Positions 1 through 5,387 of a stretch of DNA of 5,448 bases are shown here, one piece after another. A program made the position numbers and the translations under genes. Origin of the DNA: an uncultured Clostridia bacterium. Lineage in GTDB: Bacteria; Bacillota; Clostridia; TANB77; CAG-508. The stretch lies in the NCBI GenBank assembly GCA_934179885.1, contig CAKPQY010000063.1:1-5448 (forward strand). Direction: 5' to 3'. The first letter of the stretch is position 1, and the number at the start of each line of letters is the position of its first letter. Under the pieces are notes generated by a model. That model was not told the DNA's origin. It saw nothing but the letters and a program-made list of their open reading frames with translations, and did not search any database.

Positions 1-201
1 ATTTATTATAAGGATAAGTTGGAATTAGCTATAAAATTTATAGAGAATAGCAATACTTTAATTGAAATCGAAACAGATGATAATTTTGATACCATAGATA
101 AATTAAAAGAATTAGTAACAACAATTGATATACCAATAGAAAAGGATAATTACTTTGTAAAGAAAGCAGAAGATAAATTAAATAAAATATTAAAAAGATA
201 A
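1..201 (+). CDS. 3' end of an unrecognised protein gene (5' end outside window)
   Basis: The reading frame is open from the first base of the window and stops with TAA at 199-201. About 66 residues are therefore visible, and the gene most likely begins to the left. A TTG at 19-21 with AAGGA at 10-14 could serve as a start and give a 60-aa protein, but the lack of any in-frame stop before it makes a truncated longer gene more likely. The visible part is rich in Lys, Glu, Asp and Ile. It looks like a soluble alpha/beta or helical C-terminus ending in the basic tail NKILKR, with no membrane segment. I recognise no domain and assign no function. A weak AT-rich hairpin overlapping its stop codon may terminate it. 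Confidence 0.6.
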   Translation: MYYKDKLELAIKFIENSNTLIEIETDDNFDTIDKLKELVTTIDIPIEKDNYFVKKAEDKLNKILKR

Positions 202-233
202 ATTTATGAAAAAATTTATCATATTTTATTTGT
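197..233 (+). terminator. weak terminator-like hairpin at the end of the left-edge gene
   Basis: GATAAATTT (197-205) pairs with AAATTTATC (212-220) around the 6-nt loop ATGAAA, followed by the T-rich stretch ATATTTTATTTG. The 9-bp stem has only one G-C pair, so termination would be weak. It overlaps the TAA of the upstream gene. Confidence 0.35.
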
Positions 234-277
234 TAGCAAATATTGCTTTTGTTTCTTTATATTCCATTAAAATTAAG

Positions 278-311
278 CATAAAAAAGCTCTCAATCATAC
301 GAAAGAGAGCT
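278..311 (-). terminator. rho-independent terminator of the 57-aa gene
   Basis: On the minus strand, AGCTCTC (311-305) pairs with GAGAGCT (292-286) around a 12-nt loop. A run of T residues follows at once (six As at 281-286 on the plus strand). It lies 44 bases beyond the stop codon at 355. There is no T-run on the plus side, so it works only in the minus direction. Confidence 0.75.
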
Positions 312-354
312 ATAGGAATACCAACATAAAAAATATTGATATCAAGGAGCTAAG

Positions 355-528
355 CTAAGCCAATGAAGAAATTAATTCAACATTAAGGTGATCGCCAATG
401 AAGTAAGACTTTTTAGATAAATCCTCTTTTATATTTTTCGGTAAATTTGGAGAGGATAAAGTTTCTAATGTAAAATGTATCCCTTTCTTTGATATTAACC
501 TCCTCAGAGCCTCTTCGTAGTACGTCAT
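355..528 (-). CDS. small 57-aa protein of unknown function, complete unit
   Basis: An ATG at 528-526 is preceded by AAAGGAGG six bases upstream, a near-ideal Shine-Dalgarno, and the frame ends with TAG at 357-355. The protein is 57 aa, starts MTYYEEALRRLISKKG, and has no membrane segment or cysteine. Its N-terminal 15 residues look like an amphipathic, basic helix. The rest (about 17-57) is mixed, with a hydrophobic end (ELISSLA). I do not recognise a family. The gene has its own consensus promoter (559-587) and terminator (278-311), so it is a single-gene transcription unit. That complete set of signals is the main reason to believe such a short frame. It has no operon partner here: the next gene on this strand ends at 807, beyond another terminator. 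Function unknown. Confidence 0.8.
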   Translation of the reverse strand: MTYYEEALRRLISKKGIHFTLETLSSPNLPKNIKEDLSKKSYFIGDHLNVELISSLA

Positions 529-558
529 AATATTCCTCCTTTATATTGCTGAAGTCCT

Positions 559-587
559 ATAATAACATATATATGCAAAAAAGTCAA
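559..587 (-). promoter_or_regulatory. sigma-A promoter of the 57-aa gene
   Basis: On the minus strand there is a -35 TTGACT (587-582), a 17-bp spacer, and a -10 TATTAT (564-559). The -10 is preceded by TGT, which gives an extended TGn motif. Predicted transcription starts near 552, giving a leader of about 24 nt that holds the AAAGGAGG ribosome binding site. Confidence 0.7.
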
Positions 588-610
588 AAAATATGACCAA
601 TTAATAAAAA

Positions 611-657
611 AATAATAAAAAAGAACTAGATTAATCGCAAACGAAGAAATCTAGTTC
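611..657 (-). terminator. strong minus-strand terminator
   Basis: A perfect 10-bp stem is formed by GAACTAGATT (623-632) and AATCTAGTTC (648-657) around a 15-nt loop. On the minus strand the stem is followed by TTTTTTATTATTTTTTT, a typical terminator tail. The plus side has no T-run. It may terminate the oxidoreductase transcript (stop at 807) or a short transcript from the promoter-like site at 693-721. Confidence 0.75.
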
Positions 658-686
658 AATAAATAATAATATAAATATATGAATTT
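615..686 (-). ncRNA. possible small RNA between promoter-like site and terminator
   Basis: This is the interval between the predicted start for the promoter-like site at 693-721 and the U-tract of the terminator at 611-657. The transcript would be about 70 nt. Its first 30 nt are AU-rich and unstructured, and its 3' half is the 10-bp hairpin with a 15-nt loop. It contains no ATG, so any product would be RNA. The evidence is only the spacing of signals. In DNA this AT-rich, promoter-like motifs arise easily, so this is tentative. Confidence 0.25.
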
Positions 687-692
687 AAAGAA

Positions 693-721
693 ATTTTAGC
701 AAAAAGCTTAAAAGAAGTCAA
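693..721 (-). promoter_or_regulatory. promoter-like sequence facing the 611-657 terminator
   Basis: On the minus strand there is TTGACT (721-716), exactly 17 bp, then TAAAAT (698-693), preceded by TGC (extended -10). The only thing downstream before the terminator is about 35 AT-rich bases. The stretch 658-806 otherwise holds no coding sequence that I can support, only a 14-bp AT palindrome at 744-757. Confidence 0.35.
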
Positions 722-806
722 CAAAAAATCAAAAAATAATTAAAAATTTGCAAATTTAATCACCAATATACACTTTAAAATATAAATGATGGATAGTAGC
801 ACCTAT

Positions 807-977
807 TTATAAATTATAAATATCCAAATCTCTAAAAGCAGGGTCATAAATATTTTTACCCATATAATCAAATCTAGAACCATGACAAGGACAGTCCCAA
901 GTTTTATCAGCATCATTCCAAGAAAGCAAGCAACCCAAATGAGTACAAATAGGCTTAACAGCAAAAATATTTCCGTG
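807..977 (-). pseudogene. Rieske [2Fe-2S] domain detached by frameshift (C-terminus of the oxidoreductase)
   Basis: This frame encodes the natural C-terminal domain of the upstream FAD oxidoreductase, displaced by one base. It reads [16 protein letters not shown] and continues to CPCHGS, ending with TAA at 809-807. The Rieske signature is complete: Cys and His in CTHLGC and Cys and His in CPCHGS bind the 2Fe-2S cluster, and the second Cys of each box can form the structural disulphide of bc1-type Rieske folds. It has no credible start of its own. The frame extends back to a TTG at 998, but there is no usable ribosome binding site and the residues before the shift point are nonsense. Taken together with 978-2307 it completes a protein of about 499 aa, matching the YhfW-type length. 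The domain looks unmutated, so the shift is either recent or a sequence error. Confidence 0.85.
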
Positions 978-2307
978 AAGTATCTTTATAAACACCAACC
1001 TTCTGATTATTAATATCTATAATCCCACCTGAATTATTAGGAATATCATCAAAAGAAACATTTGAATCTTTAAACTTTTTAATAGCAAGAGAATTAACAG
1101 ATTCAGTAATCATATTTTTAACTTCAGTTCTATTTTTTATAGGATTAACACGTGTAGAGTCAAAAACATAGGCATATTTATTGTGTTTTCCTAAAATCAT
1201 ATCACAAACAATATTTGCAGCAACATTAGAAGTTGTCATACCCCACTTATTAAAACCAGTACCAACATACAAATTATCCATTGTACTTGAAAAAGCTCCA
1301 ATATAAGGAATTTTGTCTAAGGTAATACAGTCACGCGTATCCCATCTAAACAAAACCTCACAATTAGGATATAACTGCTTTGCACAATTTTCTAAAGCAC
1401 CATAGCTTTGTTCATAAGTAACAGGTGTACCAGTTTTGTGGCTGCCACCTCCGAGCAAAAGGATTTTTTTACCTTTATGATAAGCTGTTCTAAATGAATA
1501 AGTAGGCTCAGAAGCGGTTATATACATTCCATTAAATAAAGTTTTTTTGGTATCAACACCAATAACATATGATGAAGACTGATACATTTTGAAAAAATAC
1601 ATTCCGGGAAAATTAATAAAAGGATAATGTGATGCTAAAATAACATATTTAGATTCTATAGCACCACCAATTGTTAACGTGGAAAAATTATTTCCATCTT
1701 TTTTTACATCATAGACGGTAGTATTAGTGTATATTTCACCATTGTTTTTAAGGATGCAGTCACATAAACCATTTATATATTTGATAGGATTAAATTGAGC
1801 TTGGTTTTTAAATTGTATAGCCCCTGCAACTTCAAAAGGTAGACCTGTTTTTGTAACAAAATTTGCAGGAAACCCAATAGCATTTACGCAATCAACTTCT
1901 TTTCTTATTTTATTTACTTCTGATTTATCAGTAGTATAAACGAAATTAGATTGCCTTTCAAAGTCACACTTAATATTTTCAGTATCAATAATATTTTTTA
2001 TATTTTCAATTGCTTCTTCATTTGCAAATAAATAATCTTTTGCAAATTGCTCACCATAAGTATCTACTAAATAAGTATAAAAAAGACCATGTTGAGAGGT
2101 TATCTTTGCTGTTGTATGGCCAGTAGTCTTTCTAGCAACATCACTTTTATCAACAACTGTGACCGTTAAACCTGCTTTTGATAAGTAATATCCACAAGTA
2201 AGACCGAATATACCGGCTCCTATTATACAGACATCAGTTGATATATTTTTGTTTAAATTTTCAAAATTTTTGTTATTCAAATCTTCACTTAACCATAAAG
2301 AATTCAT
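955..2307 (-). CDS. FAD-dependent oxidoreductase (DAO fold), YhfW-like, frameshifted before its Rieske domain
   Basis: The protein is a soluble flavoprotein of the DAO (glycine/D-amino-acid oxidase) superfamily, of the subgroup that carries a C-terminal Rieske cluster, as in Bacillus YhfW. The substrate is unknown. In 450-aa numbering, an N-terminal Rossmann motif GAGIFG lies at 30-35, with an acidic residue ending the second strand (VVDKSD, about 51-56). The family-like [15 protein letters not shown] is at 60-74. The C-terminal FAD-contact segment [10 protein letters not shown] is at 349-358. The start is the ATG at 2307, which has GGAGG five bases upstream; the in-frame TTG at 2319 overlaps that ribosome binding site and is rejected. 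After YKDT (residue 443) one extra base turns the frame, adding seven foreign residues (SRKYFCC) before TAA at 957-955. Without the shift it would run to 807. The gene is divergent from the M18 peptidase and has no obvious operon partner. The FAD domain may still fold, but electron transfer through the cluster would be lost. Confidence 0.88.
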   Translation of the reverse strand: MNSLWLSEDLNNKNFENLNKNISTDVCIIGAGIFGLTCGYYLSKAGLTVTVVDKSDVARKTTGHTTAKITSQHGLFYTYLVDTYGEQFAKDYLFANEEAIENIKNIIDTENIKCDFERQSNFVYTTDKSEVNKIRKEVDCVNAIGFPANFVTKTGLPFEVAGAIQFKNQAQFNPIKYINGLCDCILKNNGEIYTNTTVYDVKKDGNNFSTLTIGGAIESKYVILASHYPFINFPGMYFFKMYQSSSYVIGVDTKKTLFNGMYITASEPTYSFRTAYHKGKKILLLGGGSHKTGTPVTYEQSYGALENCAKQLYPNCEVLFRWDTRDCITLDKIPYIGAFSSTMDNLYVGTGFNKWGMTTSNVAANIVCDMILGKHNKYAYVFDSTRVNPIKNRTEVKNMITESVNSLAIKKFKDSNVSFDDIPNNSGGIIDINNQKVGVYKDTSRKYFCC

Positions 2308-2312
2308 ACGTG

Positions 2313-2317
2313 CCTCC
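2313..2317 (-). promoter_or_regulatory. ribosome binding site that fixes the oxidoreductase start
   Basis: On the minus strand, GGAGG is followed by CACGT and then ATG (2307-2305). The alternative upstream start, TTG at 2319-2317, lies at and overlaps this site and has no ribosome binding site of its own, so the shorter 450-aa product is preferred. Confidence 0.75.
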
Positions 2318-2426
2318 AATTGTAACTATTATTTGTTATATACTATCAAATTTCCAATACTCTAAATAAATTAGCTGTGAACTGTAATTATTATTTACTA
2401 AAATTTAGAATAAATACGAAAAAAAG

Positions 2427-2455
2427 TGGAAAAATAAAAATTAAAGTGATATACT
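2427..2455 (+). promoter_or_regulatory. extended -10 promoter of the M18 aminopeptidase
   Basis: TGGAAA (2427-2432, four of six matches to TTGACA), a 17-bp spacer, and TATACT (2450-2455) preceded by TGA, an extended -10. Predicted transcription starts near 2462, giving a leader of only about 20 nt that contains AAAGGAGG (2469-2476), five bases before the ATG. Confidence 0.6.
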
Positions 2456-2481
2456 AAAAAAAACAAACAAAGGAGGATATT

Positions 2482-3879
2482 ATGGAACAAAATTTAGAAG
2501 AAAAACTATTTAGACAAAAAGAAAATGGATGGGAAACAGTAGATACAAGAAAAAAAGAAGCAATATTCAATTTTTCAAAAGATTATATGAACTTTTTAAA
2601 TAAGGCCAAAACAGAAAGAGACTTTATAGCAGAAGCTACAAAAATGGCAAAAGAAAATGGATATAAAGACATAGCAGAATTCGAAACACTACAACCAGGT
2701 GATAAAGTGTACTTTATTAACAGAGAAAAAAGTATGTATTTAGCAATAATAGGAACGAAAAATATAGAAGAAGGACTTCATATAATTGGGTCACATGTTG
2801 ATTCACCAAGATTAGACTTAAAGCCAAATCCACTTTATGAAGATTCTGAACTTTCATATTTTAAAACTCATTATTATGGAGGAATTAAAAAATATCAATG
2901 GACAACAATTCCATTAAGTATCCATGGAGTAATAGTAAAACCAAATGGTGAAAAAGTTACTGTAAATATAGGAGAAGATGATAATGACCCAATATTTACA
3001 ATAACAGATTTATTACCACATTTAGCTCAAGATCAAATGGAAAAGAAATTGAAAAATGGAATAGATGGAGAAGATTTAAATCTTTTAGTAGGAAGCATTC
3101 CATATCAAGACGAAAAATGTAAAGAAAAAGTAAAATTAAATATTTTAAATATTTTAAATCAAAAATATGGAATTGTAGAAGCAGATTTTCAAAGCTCAGA
3201 ACTAGAAATAGTACCAGCATTTAAGGCAAGAAGTTTAGGGTTTGACTCAGGATTAGTTGCAGCTTATGGTCAAGATGATAAAGTATGTGCATATACATCA
3301 CTAGCAGCAATGATGACATTAGAAAATGTTAAAAATACAGCAGTTTGTATTTTATCTGATAAAGAAGAAATAGGAAGTATGGGAAATACAGGAATGGAAT
3401 CACATATGTTTGATTTCTTTATATCAGAATTATTAAACAAATTAGGAATAAATAAACCAAATTTATTAGATAAAGTATTTTGCTTTTCAAAAATGTTATC
3501 ATCTGATGTTGACGCAGGTTTTGACCCAATATATGCATCTGTTTCAGATAAATTAAATGCAGGATTTGTTGGAAAAGGAATTAGTATTAATAAATATACT
3601 GGTTCAAGAGGAAAATCAGGAGCTTCAGATGCAAATGCAGAATATGTAGCTTGGGTTAGAAATATATTAGAGAAAAATGATATAAAATATCAAATAGCAG
3701 AACTTGGAAAAGTTGATATTGGCGGTGGCGGAACAATTGCATATATTTTAGCAAATAAAGGTGCAGATGTTATAGATTGCGGCGTTCCAGTGCTTTCAAT
3801 GCATGCTCCATATGAAGTTACAAGTAAATTTGATATATATTCAGCTTTTGAAACTTATAAAGCTTTTTGGGAAGAATAA
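2482..3879 (+). CDS. M18 family zinc aminopeptidase (aspartyl aminopeptidase type)
   Basis: A complete 465-aa cytosolic metallopeptidase, the usual M18 length. The family removes N-terminal residues, often acidic ones, from peptides using two metal ions, and forms large oligomers. All expected active-site elements are present: GSHVDSPR with His105 and Asp107; GQDDK with the bridging Asp265; DKEEIGS with the catalytic Glu295 and metal ligand Glu296; SSDVDAG with Asp342; and SMHAPYE with His441. The motif SGASDANAEY is at 379-388. Ligand assignments are by comparison with known M18 enzymes. There is no signal peptide. The ATG has a strong AAAGGAGG five bases upstream. The gene stands alone: it is divergent from the oxidoreductase, is followed by a shared bidirectional terminator, and is convergent with the XRE gene. 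The likely role is housekeeping peptide turnover. Substrate preference cannot be read from sequence, so I give no gene symbol. Confidence 0.95.
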   Translation: MEQNLEEKLFRQKENGWETVDTRKKEAIFNFSKDYMNFLNKAKTERDFIAEATKMAKENGYKDIAEFETLQPGDKVYFINREKSMYLAIIGTKNIEEGLHIIGSHVDSPRLDLKPNPLYEDSELSYFKTHYYGGIKKYQWTTIPLSIHGVIVKPNGEKVTVNIGEDDNDPIFTITDLLPHLAQDQMEKKLKNGIDGEDLNLLVGSIPYQDEKCKEKVKLNILNILNQKYGIVEADFQSSELEIVPAFKARSLGFDSGLVAAYGQDDKVCAYTSLAAMMTLENVKNTAVCILSDKEEIGSMGNTGMESHMFDFFISELLNKLGINKPNLLDKVFCFSKMLSSDVDAGFDPIYASVSDKLNAGFVGKGISINKYTGSRGKSGASDANAEYVAWVRNILEKNDIKYQIAELGKVDIGGGGTIAYILANKGADVIDCGVPVLSMHAPYEVTSKFDIYSAFETYKAFWEE

Positions 3880-3970
3880 AAAATAAATATATTAATATTG
3901 GAAGGCAAAGACCAATAGGTAGACCCCAGATATGTTTTTGCCAACAATATTAATATATTTATTCTTTTTA
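3875..3970. terminator. long bidirectional terminator with complex loop
   Basis: Perfect 19-bp arms (3882-3900 and 3945-3963) enclose a short internal loop (GAA opposite AA). Inside is a second 6-bp stem, GGCAAA (3904-3909) with TTTGCC (3937-3942), and a 27-nt apical loop at 3910-3936. Both outer sides are T-rich in the exiting direction: CTTTTTATATTTT on plus, TTTTTTATT on minus. It lies between the convergent M18 and XRE genes and can serve both. The outer stem is nearly all A-T, so the GC-bearing inner part is the unusual feature. Confidence 0.75.
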
Positions 3971-4016
3971 TATTTTCAAATACAAAATGGATTTTTGCAC
4001 TAGAACTTTTTCATTA

Positions 4017-4361
4017 TTACTTATCTAAATCTTTTAATAAATCAATAACTGAAATAACAAAATTAATTTTATCATCAGGCAATTCACTAGCTTTTTTAGA
4101 CAATTGCATTTGAGATTTTAAATCTTCATTAACAATTAACCTTTCAAATATAACATTTGGAGATATACCTAATATATTCATATAATTTACAAGTGTTTCT
4201 ACTTTAACACCACCTGTACCATTTTCGATTCTTGAAATATATTTAACAGAAATTCCTAATTTTTCTGCAATTTTTTCTTGAGTTAATTTGTTTTTTACAC
4301 GATATTCTTTAAATATTTCACCAAGTATTTTATCAATATCAATTTTCTTTTCAGATTTCAT
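4017..4361 (-). CDS. XRE-family HTH transcriptional regulator
   Basis: A 114-aa DNA-binding protein. A Cro/CI-type helix-turn-helix occupies about residues 12-70: the first helix is ILGEIFKEYRVKNKLT, followed by QEKIAEKLGIS and the recognition-helix region VKYISRIENGTGG, then KVETLVNYMNILGISP. A short helical C-terminus (about 80-114) probably mediates dimerisation. Size and layout resemble small single-HTH repressors such as SinR, but I cannot assign orthology. The ATG at 4361 has GGAGGT five bases upstream. The gene is monocistronic or nearly so: a terminator lies between it and the next minus gene upstream, and it ends at the bidirectional terminator. The upstream region holds an extended -10 promoter, a 10-bp palindrome suitable for autoregulation, and a candidate Spo0A box array. 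Its target genes are unknown. Confidence 0.9.
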   Translation of the reverse strand: MKSEKKIDIDKILGEIFKEYRVKNKLTQEKIAEKLGISVKYISRIENGTGGVKVETLVNYMNILGISPNVIFERLIVNEDLKSQMQLSKKASELPDDKINFVISVIDLLKDLDK

Positions 4362-4395
4362 ATTATACCTCCATATAAATAAGATATGTAATATA

Positions 4396-4424
4396 AGTAT
4401 ATCAAGGCATTTGGAGGAATTAAA
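4396..4424 (-). promoter_or_regulatory. extended -10 promoter of the XRE gene
   Basis: On the minus strand, TATACT (4401-4396) is preceded by TGA, giving TGATATACT, the same nonamer as in the M18 promoter. The -35 region 17 bp upstream (TTTAAT, 4424-4419) is poor, so the promoter would rely on the extended -10 or on an activator. Predicted start is near 4389, about 28 nt before the ATG. Confidence 0.5.
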
Positions 4425-4433
4425 CCAATTGGT
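4424..4433. promoter_or_regulatory. palindrome ACCAATTGGT, possible operator
   Basis: A perfect 10-bp palindrome overlaps the upstream edge of the -35 region of the XRE promoter. Small XRE repressors often autoregulate through such sites, but nothing in the sequence proves binding, and a 10-bp palindrome can arise by chance. Confidence 0.3.
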
Positions 4434-4447
4434 AATGCGAAATAAAA

Positions 4448-4474
4448 AATCGAATTTTGTCGAATAAACACGAA
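4448..4474. promoter_or_regulatory. candidate tandem Spo0A (0A) boxes
   Basis: Three CGAA cores start at 4451, 4461 and 4471, exactly one helical turn (10 bp) apart: AATCGAA (4448-4454), TGTCGAA (4458-4464) and ACACGAA (4468-4474). The middle one matches the 0A box consensus TGNCGAA perfectly; the others keep the CGAA core only. The 10-bp spacing is that of known tandem 0A boxes such as at abrB. They lie about 60-85 bp upstream of the predicted XRE transcription start. Confidence 0.5.
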
Positions 4475-4622
4475 TATAACAATGAAAAAATAAAAAAGAT
4501 TAAATATGGATGTATCACTATTAGTCATACCCAAATTTAAATAAAAATATTACAATATTAAAATTTTAAAATCTAAAAACATATGTATATCAAGCATTTT
4601 ATTAGTCAATATAAAAAACACC

Positions 4623-4659
4623 AAAAGAAAAAACAAAGTTTTTTACAACTTTGTTTTTT
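4623..4659. terminator. bidirectional-capable terminator after the helical-bundle gene
   Basis: A perfect 13-bp stem is formed by AAAAAACAAAGTT (4628-4640) and AACTTTGTTTTTT (4647-4659) around a 6-nt loop. On the minus strand the tail is TTTTTTCTTTT. It lies just 7 bases past the stop of the gene at 4666-5100, so that gene is its natural user. Confidence 0.85.
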
Positions 4660-4665
4660 AATATA

Positions 4666-5100
4666 TTATAAATATTTCTTTAGAGTTTCAACACTATCTT
4701 CTTGCATAACAACAAAATCATTTAAAATATTTTTTACATTTGGAGTTGCATTAGCATGTTGATTTAATAAACGTCTACCTTCTATAATTCCCATGTTAGT
4801 ACCTTGCATTAATAATTCTGATAATTTAGAAGTTGTATCATCTGTTATTGTTTTCATTTGTATACCATACCAAGTCATCATTTTATTCATAGCATTTGTT
4901 TGGTGAGGTTCTTTGTTAGTATAGTTACTATATAAATCATTTACTCTTTGAGAAATTTTTTTATATTTGTTATATTCTGTATCTAAAACTTCTTTAAAGT
5001 CATTATCAACTACTTTTTCAGATACAAATGAAATAGCATCCATTCCCATAGTTGCTCCTTTATTGATTTCATCTAAAATATTCAAATCGTTATTTTCCAT
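4666..5100 (-). CDS. small all-helical protein, ferritin-like/DUF2383-like four-helix bundle
   Basis: A 144-aa soluble protein with no signal peptide or membrane segment, predicted to be almost entirely alpha-helical. Likely helices are about residues 6-30, 32-60, 67-98, 100-116 and 120-143. The pattern NKGATMGMDAISFV followed by long amphipathic helices and the segment QGTNMGIIEG recalls small four-helix-bundle proteins of the ferritin-like/DUF2383 type found in Clostridia. I judged this by eye and it is uncertain. I cannot point to a full set of di-iron ligands; Glu107 and His115 are the only suggestive pair, so metal binding is not supported. The ATG at 5100 has AGGAG four bases upstream. 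The leader contains the inverted repeat TGGTAA-ATAA-TTACCA (5115-5130). A TATAAT-like -10 lies at 5149-5144, but no clear -35 is visible. It is a single-gene unit ending at the 4623-4659 terminator. Confidence 0.85.
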   Translation of the reverse strand: MENNDLNILDEINKGATMGMDAISFVSEKVVDNDFKEVLDTEYNKYKKISQRVNDLYSNYTNKEPHQTNAMNKMMTWYGIQMKTITDDTTSKLSELLMQGTNMGIIEGRRLLNQHANATPNVKNILNDFVVMQEDSVETLKKYL

Positions 5101-5143
5101 AAAAACTCCTATTCTTGGTAAATAATTACCATAATTTTAGTAA

Positions 5144-5149
5144 AATTAT
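5144..5149 (-). promoter_or_regulatory. possible -10 element of the helical-bundle gene
   Basis: TATAAT on the minus strand, about 44 bases before the ATG. No acceptable sigma-A -35 is seen 16-18 bp upstream, so either the promoter is weak, another sigma factor is used, or this is chance in AT-rich DNA. The rest of 5150-5295 holds several AT-rich inverted repeats and no coding sequence. Confidence 0.3.
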
Positions 5150-5253
5150 ATTATTATTATGTACTAAAAAATAAAAAGTATGAGTTATTTATAATTTAAA
5201 TTGAAAAAATTAATAATTGTTTTTTAATAATTCAAATTATTTTAATGTATTTT

Positions 5254-5290
5254 TTTTATTAGGAAAGTCATACTGATTTTTCTAATAAAG
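5254..5290. repeat. AT-rich inverted repeat in the gap before the tRNA
   Basis: TTATTAGGAAA (5256-5266) pairs with TTTTCTAATAA (5278-5288) around an 11-nt loop, with one G-U pair when read from the plus strand. No U-tract follows in either direction, so it is not a terminator. A shorter pair (5226-5232 with 5235-5241) and distant arms AGTATGA/TCATACT (5177-5183, 5268-5274) also occur in this gap. Confidence 0.4.
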
Positions 5291-5296
5291 AACAAC

Positions 5297-5335
5297 AAAA
5301 AAGACTGGTATATAAATTATATATCAGTCTTTTTC
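5297..5335. terminator. terminator following the tRNA-Arg gene
   Basis: A 17-bp stem (5298-5314 with 5318-5334) closes on a 3-nt loop. Its core is GACTG/CAGTC extended by an A-T-rich top containing one G-U. The minus-strand tail is TTTTTTGTTG. It lies about 53 bases past the CCA end of the tRNA and is the likely end of that transcript. The plus strand also has a short T-run. Confidence 0.75.
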
Positions 5336-5387
5336 CTTAATTAAGACATAGTATTGAAACTAAATAATCTTAAACCATTATATTTTA

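Noticed and set aside
744..757. AAATTTGCAAATTT palindrome as terminator of the oxidoreductase
   Set aside because: The stem would be all A-T with a 4-nt loop, far weaker than the hairpin at 611-657; it is probably chance.
960..990. Programmed +1 frameshift producing the full oxidoreductase
   Set aside because: There is a rare CGG codon near the site, but no slippery sequence, stop-codon context or downstream structure typical of programmed +1 shifting. Homologues are made from a single frame.
807..998. Rieske fragment as a stand-alone gene starting at TTG 998
   Set aside because: There is no ribosome binding site at the TTG. The residues between 998 and 978 are out of the natural frame, and the domain joins the FAD protein exactly when one base is removed.
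2996..3220. 74-codon minus-strand frame inside the M18 gene
   Set aside because: It is antisense to a well-supported peptidase, has low-complexity Leu/Phe content and no ribosome binding site; a composition shadow.
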